In this document: positions 51,301-64,000 of the stretch, piece after piece
Numbering within the stretch: the first letter of the stretch is position 1
Layout: every line of letters begins with the position of its first letter
Source of the DNA: Anthopleura xanthogrammica
Lineage: Eukaryota > Cnidaria > Anthozoa > Actiniaria > Actiniidae
Assembly (NCBI GenBank): GCA_964019055.1
Contig: OZ025221.1
Location: 4,232,968-4,296,967 of the forward strand
DNA length: 64,000 nucleotides
Reading direction: 5' to 3'
The notes under the pieces: generated by a model
The model's database searches: none
What the model saw: only the letters and a program-made list of their open reading frames with translations
What the model was told of the DNA's origin: nothing
Translations under genes and position numbers: made by a program

Positions 51301-52258
51301 AAAAATAAAAACTTTATTTAAGTGTCTAGTCGTTCTAGCGCTTTTGAACTAATTGGGGATACTTTTCACTCACACACACTACAACTACATTTACTAAATA
51401 AATATGGATAATTTTCACTAGGACAGACAAGGGGGCCATATTGGTGTACCAAACAATAGAACAGTTATTGCACAAAAAGATAAAGTTCAATTCCATGAGG
51501 ATAGAAAACATATTGCCTAGGTACACCAATATAACGTGAAAATAGTCAATTGATATTTACAATTAGGAGGCAGGTGACAGCACAGATATGATTGAAAGCA
51601 TAAAACATGCATCTGTTACACTGGGATACATATATTGGTTGATGAATATTTTTTCCTGTTAAAATCTGCTCATTTACTTACTCCATGAGTAATAATATTT
51701 GCAATTTGTTCTTGACTTGTTGGTATATAAGCTTCCCCTGGTTTTGCAGGAGGATTTCGGTATCTAAAAGACAAAAAGAAACCATCATATTTATTCTAAA
51801 TCCAATATAACATTATGTTATATCAAAGACAAATGTATGGGGCATCGATCATTAACAACCCAGAAATCAGTAAATCTTCGACCTTTGGACCGTCTTTCAG
51901 CAACAGCACACTAAGAAATCTATGTACCATCAAATTTACATGTAACGTTTTTGGGTTCGTTTTTGAAAGCTAAACCATGAAATTGATTTTTCATTACGAA
52001 GCGTTGAAGCCTATATTTAACAGTGTTAGTAGAAAATCTAAATAAACGTGCAAATGGAACTCCAAATTAGACAAGAAATCCCTTGCCAATATCATGGATA
52101 ATTTGAAGCTATTTTCGTTCTAAAATTGGGAGAAAAACAATTCGAAAAAGACATTAGACTACAACCAATTTTGCAGCGTGATGATAATGAAAAAAGAAGA
52201 GATATTTCATTCAAAATTAAGCAATAATATACCTTGACAAATTTAAAAAGCTCTTCAT
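48357..52258 (-). CDS. PAQR-family seven-transmembrane protein, MMD-like
   Basis: Seven exons (52233-52258, 51682-51763, 50700-50863, 50176-50250, 49360-49461, 48880-48952, 48357-48527) join to 693 nt, 230 aa, phases consistent. The protein shows the PAQR/hemolysin-III signature: SxxxH in STFFHVISL, the Asp of [18 protein letters not shown], and HxxxH in [10 protein letters not shown], the residues that bind metal in adiponectin-receptor structures. [20 protein letters not shown] is close to vertebrate MMD/MMD2 (PAQR11/PAQR10), and the length is near MMD's. Seven hydrophobic segments follow a short cytosolic N-terminus ([20 protein letters not shown]). MMD proteins sit in Golgi or lysosomal membranes and have been linked to Ras signalling and macrophage activation; the enzymatic activity is unproven. 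The gene is head-to-head with STUB1. Confidence 0.92.
48690..48830. mobile_element. Hairpin element, 'GCGCCATGTTACAC' family, copy 2
   Basis: The left arm has TTGCGAGCCATGTCACACGA then CACTCAATGTTGCTGAAGTA; the right arm has CCTACTCCAGCAACATTGCC then ATATTGCGCGTAATGTTGCA, AGGTGTGTCCG. It lies in the last intron of the PAQR gene. Confidence 0.65.
48969..49205 (+). mobile_element. tRNA-derived SINE (family 2)
   Basis: TGGTTGGCTCGGTTCGTTAG then GC is A-box like, and GCGGGTTCAAATTCCCGCGG, a good T-arm with B-box, follows about 35 bases later. The non-tRNA body reads ACGCAGGGTCTTTTGAAGGT, GGTCCCGTCTCTTTCAGGGA, CGTTAAACATAGAGGTCC. The body differs from family 1. It starts in the PAQR intron 48953-49359, antisense to the gene. 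Confidence 0.75.
49626..49677 (+). repeat. (TCC)n microsatellite
   Basis: About sixteen TCC triplets, in a PAQR intron. Sense to the + strand only; it makes a spurious Leu-rich frame. Confidence 0.95.
49880..50130 (+). repeat. Interrupted ATC/ACC triplet repeats with a duplicated segment
   Basis: Imperfect CATCAT, CACCAC and ATTATC triplets. The text CCTGCTACCAATAA and ACTATCA-GATCATTATCATCA occur twice (about 49870 and 49998; 49910 and 50090), so part of the tract was duplicated. PAQR intron. Confidence 0.8.
50367..50592. mobile_element. TIR element 'CAGTCAAACCTCCAC...GGCCACC'
   Basis: The left end is CTACAGTCAAACCTCCACTA; the right end is TGTAGAGGTTCAACTGTA. Between, CAATGGCCACCTCCACCCAA, CGGCCAGAATATTTTGACCC, ACAATGGCCACCTCTCTACA. 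A diverged relative is at 54567-54910. The 'cannot-see-its-own-protein' layout fits a non-autonomous Tc1/mariner-like element; that class is an inference from the CAGTCAAACCTC end. Confidence 0.8.
50913..51017. mobile_element. MITE 'CTCCAAATTGAGCTGC' family, short copy
   Basis: The left arm is TAGACTCCTTGCAGCATGTG then GCAGCTCAATTTGGAG; the right arm is TTTATGTCACTTGAAAGGGA. The centre is ATTCCAACTCTTAGATTG. PAQR intron. Confidence 0.65.
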
Positions 52259-53152
52259 TTTGTACGCTATTACTGGTCATTCAGTCAGATCAGAACGATC
52301 TTTGCCATTTTTTTCGTCGAAATACAAGCTTTTATAGTAACGAGAGGTTAGAGCATTGTCTGGCGGTCCAAAATCATTTCTATACTTTACGACAGCATTA
52401 TATCCGCTTTGTGGTAATGTAATGACAGATGGAAATACAATTTAATGATTTACAATTAACAGCAGGCGTTCTTGAGCCAACTGAGTGGAGCATGGCACTA
52501 GTTTATTTAAAAAAAAGTCTTTTAAAATTTAAAGTTAATTTTTAAGATAAAATCATTTTCCTTTTTCTGACAAAATAAGAAGGATTTAAAATTTCCAATT
52601 CTTTTTTAAACTATGGAGGATTTTGTAAAAAAAAAAAAAAAAAAAGCGTGCGTGTGTAAATAATCTCCAAGAGTTTTTTTTTTGTTTCTTTCTTTCCATT
52701 GCTTTTCTTTATATTTATTTGTTTACCTGGAAGAATAGTATGTAATAAAACTACATCATTTTTGCAATTTTTTTTAGTTTTAATATTGGTATTCATTAAT
52801 TAACCGCATATCAAATAGTTAGTTTTGCCCCCCCCCCCCCCCCCCCCCAAATCAACAAAGGCGTTTTGTTATGACATATGGATATAAAATGGAAATTTCT
52901 AATTAAAAAAATCAGTGTATTAAATAATTATTTGAGAATTTTTGAGAATTAATGATGATTGTGATGAAGGAAGATGATGAATGATGATGATAATAGTGCC
53001 TGCAGTTATCCCAGCTAGCGGTTACCATCTGTTTGTTCATGCGTACTATGAAACATCGGCATATTTATTTTATTTTATCTTGATAACAAAAATACACAAA
53101 ATAAACAATATTAAACATCTAAGACCCTGAACCCAGCCACAAAACCCTGGCC
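52259..53152. promoter_or_regulatory. Divergent promoter region, PAQR (-) and STUB1 (+)
   Basis: The start codons are 894 bases apart, head to head. The interval contains a poly-A run (about 52628-52645) and a run of about 21 C (52829-52849), with GATGAT repeats near 52970-52990. No TATA box or clear factor site was recognised. Bidirectional promoter use is inferred from the arrangement. Confidence 0.45.
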
Positions 53153-57963
<4,811 letters not shown>

Positions 57964-58016
57964 TGACCACCACATTCCAAGGTCATTGACGCGCGCGCAA
58001 GTTTATTAACAATCAA

Positions 58017-58290
58017 AGCCGCTCTTACACGTAGTCTTTTTCCATGCAACTTGAGCCGCGAGCAAAAAAGTTCAAGTTGCACGCGAGCATTTTACACGTA
58101 TTTTTGTCGTTGCAACTTTCGGAAATTTGTTGAGAAAGTAGAAACCAAATTAACTTTTCGTGCAACTTTTATGTTTAAAAAATAAGTTGCACGAGGGGGT
58201 GTTATAAGCTAAAAAACGCTCGTACGACTTGAACTTTTTTGCGCGCGGCTCAAGTTGCACGAAAAAAGACTACGCGTAACAGGGGCTTAA
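58017..58290. mobile_element. Long hairpin element in the STUB1 3' UTR
   Basis: The left arm reads GCTCTTACACGTAGTCTTTT, CCATGCAACTTGAGCCGCGA, AAAAAAGTTCAAGTTGCACG. The right arm reads CTCGTACGACTTGAACTTTT, GCGCGCGGCTCAAGTTGCAC, GAAAAAAGACTACGCGTAAC then AGGGGC. The arms pair over about 80 bases. It lies between the stop codon (57963) and the AATAAA signal (58378), so it is probably transcribed in the mRNA. Confidence 0.85.
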
Positions 58291-58377
58291 CTGTAATTTG
58301 ACTGTAGCAAGCAAACCATTCAGCAATCTCTCATCCAGGATTATATTGTATAGAAAAGTAGAGATTTCGTAATATTC

Positions 58378-58383
58378 AATAAA
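58378..58383 (+). promoter_or_regulatory. Polyadenylation signal AATAAA of STUB1
   Basis: First canonical AATAAA downstream of the STUB1 stop codon, 415 bases away, with a T/G-rich stretch (TTTGGGTTTTTTC) directly after it, as expected for a cleavage site. Confidence 0.6.
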
Positions 58384-59212
58384 ATATTTGGGTTTTTTCA
58401 CTTTATGAAAGCACTGGTCAATAATTTATTCCAACGCAAAAAAAAAAAAATTTTTTAATGATATTTCTGATAATTGGGTACTGATGGATAAAAGAAATAT
58501 GTAAACATGGCGGTTAATTGAAAAGGAAAATTTATTTACTAGTGAACTAAGTGGAGAAAAAACTTTTTTTTTTTTTTTACATATTTAATTCCATGCTGAC
58601 AAGAGTGGGATTGCCGCTTAGGACGAAAAGGTTTAATATGAAAAAGTTTAATAAGGAAGTTTTGAATAATCTAAGCTCTTGATGAAGTTCTGGAAAAAAG
58701 TTCCTTTAAGTTTAAAACCTTTTTAAAAAGATACAATTTCAGCTACTAGTTACAAAAATTCTTCCTCGAAAATATCTATCAAAATATTTAAAAATTTATA
58801 TTTAACATTTTGAATTTATGCAAAACTTCAAGTGTCTAATTTTTTCATGCAATTGTTTTTCTTAAAGCATTAATATTTCGTAGTTTATTAGGGCAAAAGT
58901 TGCTGCGAAAGCGAATATTTACAGGTGATGTTGTACATGAAAACGATATCAAAATATTTCAGCTTATTGATATATTTTCTTCGCATACTGATATTATCCC
59001 GTAGAGCATTAACAAGACAAACAGTGAATCGTTTACTACGGGATTTTCAAACAAACAAAAATATACCTGTATTTTGTCATTCAAGTGCAAATTTTTCCAA
59101 AATAAATTATTAACGATTTCAACTTGTTCTAAGGTTACTACGGCAACGTATCGGGACAGGTGCAGATCTGTAGGGAAAAATAGAATATTATTAAAGTCGA
59201 AGGTACATCAAC

Positions 59213-62200
59213 ATGGACTTCTTATTTCTCGTCCTTGTTTTCCTAAATGTTGGATTTCTTTTCTCAGAGGTGAGTTTGATATTCTGCTTACTTTTTGTCC
59301 CAAAAATGTATATATTTTTCAAACCGAATAAGCAAAAACGAAAATTTCTTTTCTACTTTAGGTAGTCAGATAAACACTTGACTTTATTTGATAAACTTTT
59401 TCACTTTTGAGTATAATATTCAATGATATTATTCTGAAGATGTCCGGTGTTTCGTGGCTAGGTTTTTTGGATTCCTATAATTATATATAACCGGCAATAT
59501 TCTAACAAGGATAAGTAGGTTAAAACCAGTGAAAACCGAGTTGGAGATGTGATCTTAACTGAAAATTAAAGCTGAAAAAGTCGGTACTTTGCAATTAAAT
59601 TTCGTATTCTAAACAAAATTTATAATTCAAGAGGTAAACCGTTTTTTGAATGCCTTTTTCATTAATCAACTTTTGGAGTTTGTTTATTTTTGATGTCGTT
59701 GAGTGTTCACAAGATCTAGAAGCATATATATTGACCTATATTGGACTTCATTCCATGGCCGTTTTAAGTTTTAGACACATATCTTCGACGTAATTTCCGT
59801 TCACCATGATTTCGACAGTTGTTTTGTGCATCGTTTCGAGATGATTCAAGTTTACAGACTTTCGCCCGACATAATTTACGCGAATTTTCTGCATTTATCT
59901 CGTCGAAAATTTTGCCACGTGCAGACAAAAAATTGCGTCGCAGATGAAAAAGTTTCGTCGTCCATATTAAAAATGGCCATTTATCTTATACTTCGTTTGC
60001 CAGTTATGCCGGATTCATTCTTATTTTACGAAACTGCACCGAAATAAGCTATTATTTTCCCTATTCACTGAATGGTTATTTTTTGCCGTGTTTTTCACTA
60101 ATTGATCCTTTGCCATACTTTTTTTCTCAATTTTTACCATCTTCGTGTTGCGATGGAGAGATGAGAGCGGCGTCGTGCGGCGTACGTGTTTTCGAATCAG
60201 AAAGGCTTCGAGGAAGAAAATCTATCACCCATTTTGTTTGTCAAGTTTGCCAAACTGACATCAAGCATTAACGCAATATACTCAAGTGTTTATCCAAACA
60301 TCAAGGGTTTTTTTTTGCGTTTGCTACAAATTTCTTCAGTGAATAAAAAAAATATATTTGCAGTTCAGTTTGTTCTTTTGTATCAGCATCTTCAATTAAC
60401 TGCAAAGAAACCCTGAACAGACTTTAGGGAAGTTTGCCGGGCTTCATTTAATTATAGCCCGACTTTGTTTCTTTGTCTATCTTTACATCTCCTTGTCCTA
60501 CTATATTCAATTAATAGTCAAGAATTAAGGTGTCTAGCCATCGTCTTTCGTGCTTCACCTGTCCTTCTAGATCTTCTGATTAAAAAAATGAGACTAACTT
60601 CTCGAAAGTGTGCGTGTACTCCAAACAAGTTAATCTATTTCTAAAGCCGAATGAATACCCAAGAAGGGGCTTAGGCAACTCATAAAAGAAATTCGTTGGG
60701 GGGGGGGGGGGGGGGTGGGAGGGCTTAGCCCCCCCCCCCTCCCCAAACGAATTTCTTTTATGAGTTGCCTAAAGCTTTGAAAGGACTACCACAATCCTTT
60801 CAAAATCTCTTTTCATATTTAAATGTGAAAAACCCTTTGAGATTACCAAGACAATAGTGCAAATTAGCACAACAAACAATGCTACCGAAAGGGATTCTGG
60901 AAGTGTAGATATAAAACGTCATCATGCTTGAGGCCTATTCCCTCTCAAAACCGCGGCACCGGAAATTGCTTTGCCAAAAGCCTCGATATTCCCAGGGCAT
61001 TCTCCCAGATTAGCCCCCCTCCCTTCCCCCCTAAGAACTATACACCGTGGTCCCTGATACCAGAGTCGTAAACAATTTCTCTCCCTATTTTCTATAGGCG
61101 GTTCGTCCTTCGTTCTCTGTAGTGGTGTCAGATGACTTCCTATTGGTTGGCAGGAGTATCAAGATCATTCAAAAAACCACAGTAACCGAAGCAACTCCCT
61201 TCCGCTACAAAATCAAACTGCCCTTTAATGAAACAGCCTACATGAGGCTACTGGGTCTGACTATCCAGACCAATGACAGCCTGCAGATTACTGGGAAGAA
61301 AGCACCAAATATAACGTCTTCCTCGGGGGATGGAGATGTTAACGACGAAGCAACATTTGACCTGGGGCAAGTGACTCCTATTGGAGGACCTATGGACATC
61401 GTAGTTACGTTCGCGGTAAGTTGGATGTAGACCTATTCACGTCTTTTGTTAGCGAATCCTGGATTTTAACTATTGAACGTAACCCTGAAACAACCTCTTG
61501 GCTGATTAAAGTGGCACGTAGTTTACGAGAACTAATGAAGGAAGTTTGCGTAATTAAGATTTTTTCCTGATTTCAGCCAAGGGTTAATCCCTTGAGTAAT
61601 ATTAATATTAATGCAACTCAAAAAAGAATATTAATTTACCAGTTCTTAAGGAAATGATGGGATAACATTAGGCCTAGAGGCGCGGTAATATGAGCAATAA
61701 AATCGTGCAATTTGTTGTGCAGCATTATTGTTGTGTTGCAAGTTGCAGATGGAGTGTTACTCGTATTACCACCCCTCAAGAGTAGAGAGTGCTTCTACTG
61801 CTGCAGCAAAGTCGCGCAGCAAAATTGTTGTTGTTGCTCGGGGTGGTAATACGAACCACATTCACTGACTTCACTCTGCAACTTGAAACACAGCAATGTT
61901 GCATTGCGTGACAAGTTGCACGATTTTGTTTCGCGTATTACCGCATCTTATAAGCTCAAGTGAAGTCTATGTCGATTGACTGATCATAATGAGAAAAAGA
62001 GTTGTGACAAAATACGGAAATTGAATATTAAGATTTTGAAGACAATCAATACATTTTTGAGTATAATAACATTTTACCTTTGTCCTTCCTAGGCTCAGCT
62101 TCTCGATCATCCAAAACTTACAAACGGTGAACAAGTGTGGATAAGCATGGGGGCGGAGTTTACCAATGGATCCATCTGGGCCAGTCAGGTTGCAGTAAAT

Positions 62201-62860
62201 GGCTTTAAGAACTTTGATCCTGAACCAGTACTGAACGGTAGTGCGCATGTGCCGCAGATGGAGAACAATGACGTAGTTACTGGGTATGTGTGGGTGTCTA
62301 TCGCTAGAGGTGTAATACGTCAGTCAGTATAGTAAATGATGGCGAATTCGTACAATACCGCTGTGTTCATAGACTAGAGAGTCATTTACGCAGGGTTAGC
62401 CTCAGTTCAATGTTAAAACATTCACAAATACCAACGGTAAAGTAAAGAATGCACGATTGTAACAATACAAACACTTTGAAATTCCACGGACCTTCACACT
62501 GAACACATGAATATTCTACACAAAATCGAGGCTAAACCTGCATAAATGAAACGGTAATCAAGTAACACGGCGGTATTTTACGGATTCGAACGGACAGACA
62601 GACAGGCAGGGAGTCAGGCAAACTGAGACAGACAGACAGACAGACAGATAGACAGGCAAAAAGACAGGCAGACAGATAGACTGACACATATACACAGGCA
62701 AGCAGACAGACAGACTGACAGATATACAGGCAAACAGACAGGCAGACAGACAGACAGACAAACTGATACATATACACAGGCAAGCAGACAGACAGACTGA
62801 CAGATACACAGGCAAACAGACAGGCAGACAGACAGACAGACAGATAGACAGATAGACAGG

Positions 62861-62891
<31 letters not shown>

Positions 62892-63754
62892 CAGTCGACT
62901 GAAAGGAGTGACAGAAAGAAACCGACTAACAAACATGAATTTAGAGATATCAAGCACACGTCAAATATTCATAAATTCATTCAATGTTCTTTCTAGCTCG
63001 ACCGTAGATATCAACTTCCGGTTGACCCACGACCCTTTCAAGACCACGTCCATTGCAAGCGGCATCAACATCACATTCTTCCATCCACCATACTTGGTAT
63101 TTAATTCCATGGCAAAGGACTCTAAGTCCGTACAAGCTCAAGTGATCAGTAACTCGATCAGCACACGAACTCTAACGGTAAGTATTACATCAAGAAGGTC
63201 ACTGGGCTACCTGTAGCCTTCGAATTCGTAAAATACCGCTGTGTTCCTTGATTGCCGAGTCATTTCCTCAGCTAGAGTAAGCCTTATTTCAGAGTCAAAA
63301 TATTCAAAAATACCTAGGGTAAAGTAAAGAATGCACAATTTCAACAATACAAACACTTTTACGGACCTTCAATTTAAAAGATAAATATATTCTACGCAAA
63401 ATCGAGCGAGACTAGCCCTGAACAACTAAAGTATTGCTGAAGTATTGCTCTCAGGTAACCCAGTAAAGATCAGCGTTTAAACCGCACAGGATTCACGAGG
63501 CGGAGTAAAATTCCACGAATTTTTAAATTGTACTTTTCTTTTTATATAGGTTGGTTCGTTTAACTTCTCAGAAGTTGCGCAGTTCAACATGACCTTTCAA
63601 GTCGACCCTGCAAAGACTAAACCAAGGGGTCAGGTTCACGCAGCTTTTGTTCGTATCGAGGTTAAATACAGTTTTACTTCTCCGTTCTATCCGAACCCAC
63701 GACAGATGAACATGAAAAAACCTTTGCAAAACACCATCAAGTTTTATCCTCAAA
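59213..63754 (+). CDS. Secreted or membrane glycoprotein of unknown family (3'-partial)
   Basis: I do not recognise the family. Five exons are visible: 59213-59269, 61098-61415, 62093-62283, 62997-63177 and 63550-63754, all in frame; the gene continues past the window edge. The first exon encodes [19 protein letters not shown], a signal peptide. The next segments look like consecutive beta-sandwich modules with aromatic/hydrophobic alternation ([77 protein letters not shown]). There are about nine N-glycosylation sequons (including NET, NDS, NIT, NGS, NFS, NMT). No cysteines stand out and no known adhesion motif was seen. An extracellular matrix or adhesion role is plausible from the secretion signal and modules only. 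The divergent first intron (59270-61097) has no recognised exon. Confidence 0.75.
60671..60775. mobile_element. Hairpin element with poly-G/poly-C centre
   Basis: The left arm is TAGGCAACTCATAAAAGAAA then TTCGTTGGGG; the right arm is CCCCAAACGAATTTCTTTTA then TGAGTTGCCTAA. A run of about 20 G leads into GGGAGGGCTTAGCCC and a C run at the centre. First intron of the secreted-protein gene. Confidence 0.85.
61683..61943. mobile_element. MITE 'GTAATACGAGCAACAAAATCGTGCAA' family, copy 3
   Basis: The left end is CGGTAATATGAGCAATAAAA then TCGTGCAATTTG; the right end is CAAGTTGCACGATTTTGTTT then CGCGTATTACCG. Internal arms GGAGTGTTACTCGTATTACC and GGTGGTAATACGAACCACAT also pair, giving a nested fold-back. 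Intron of the secreted-protein gene. Confidence 0.88.
62588..62892 (+). repeat. (GACA)n microsatellite with higher-order units
   Basis: GACA/GACAG tetramers broken by ATACACAGGCAAGCAGACAG-type blocks that recur at least twice (about 62692 and 62773). It makes spurious Cys/Leu/Ser frames on the - strand. Intron of the secreted-protein gene. Confidence 0.95.
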
Positions 63755-63778
63755 GTGAGTAATACATTTCAGAAATAC

Positions 63779-64000
63779 AATGACAATGACAATGACAATG
63801 ACAATGACAATGACAATGACAATGACAATGACAATGACAATGACAATGACAATGACAATGACAATGACAATGACAATGACAATGACAATGACAATGACAA
63901 TGACAATGACAATGACAATGACAATGACAATGACAATGACAATGACAATGACAATGACAATGACAATGACAATGACAATGACAATGACAATGACAATGAC
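63779..64000 (+). repeat. (ACAATG)n hexanucleotide array, runs off the window
   Basis: At least 36 nearly perfect ACAATG hexamers begin 25 bases after the donor of exon 63550-63754 and continue to the last base. The true length is unknown. Confidence 0.98.

Larger units (their letters stand above)
57964..59212. other. STUB1 3' region and intergenic DNA
   Basis: It contains the STUB1 3' UTR with a hairpin element (58017-58290), the polyadenylation signal AATAAA at 58378-58383, and then AT-rich DNA with no recognised exon up to the signal-peptide exon at 59213. Confidence 0.6.

Noticed and set aside
62532..62957. Cys-rich SVCLSVCL frames resembling a toxin-like or membrane peptide
   Set aside because: They translate the GACA microsatellite.

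Overview
This is a metazoan nuclear window. It is AT-rich, its genes are split by many GT-AG introns, and it is densely filled with simple repeats, short inverted-repeat elements (MITE-like) and tRNA-derived SINEs. The genes are animal families: polycystin, GW182/TNRC6, MPRIP, PAQR/MMD and STUB1/CHIP. Gene style and repeat types suggest a cnidarian, probably an anthozoan (coral or sea anemone). That is an inference; no species marker was seen.

Layout. (1) 505-3581, + strand: the last three exons of a polycystin-1-like channel whose 5' part lies outside the window. (2) 6194-22456, - strand: a 22-exon GW182/TNRC6 gene. My exon reconstruction gives one continuous 5,250-nt frame (1,749 aa) that begins with a J (DnaJ) domain, passes through a long K/E-rich coiled coil, and ends in canonical GW182 modules: a YPREIPPRF motif, a GW-repeat region, UBA, Q-rich region, PAM2, RRM and a C-terminal W-rich silencing tail. 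(3) 23198-25920, + strand: a divergent six-exon gene for an unrecognised 130-aa RG-rich protein. (4) 30925-44732, - strand: a 12-exon MPRIP-like gene (1,873 aa; Cys-rich N-terminal motif, PH domain, very long coiled coil). (5) 48357-52258, - strand: a 7-exon MMD/PAQR-type seven-transmembrane protein (230 aa). (6) 53153-57963, + strand: a 9-exon STUB1/CHIP E3 ligase (278 aa), divergent from the PAQR gene. (7) 59213 to beyond 63754, + strand: the 5' end of an unrecognised secreted, N-glycosylated protein. In every complete gene the summed exon length divides by three and all junction phases agree.

The genes are not an operon. A possible thematic link is chaperone biology: a J-domain fused to the miRNA effector GW182, and CHIP, an Hsp70/Hsp90 co-chaperone E3, about 30 kb away. 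Their proximity may be chance.

Introns and intergenic DNA hold at least eight recurrent hairpin/TIR element families, several nested in each other. They also hold two tRNA-derived SINE families and large arrays: GGAT/GGAA at 1.0-1.4 kb, ACTG-type at 11.4-12.1 kb, TAGGG/TAGTG at 39.6-40.3 kb, CTTG/CTTC at 57.2-57.8 kb, GACA at 62.6-62.9 kb and ACAATG from 63.8 kb to the edge. The strongest observation is the J-domain-GW182 fusion.
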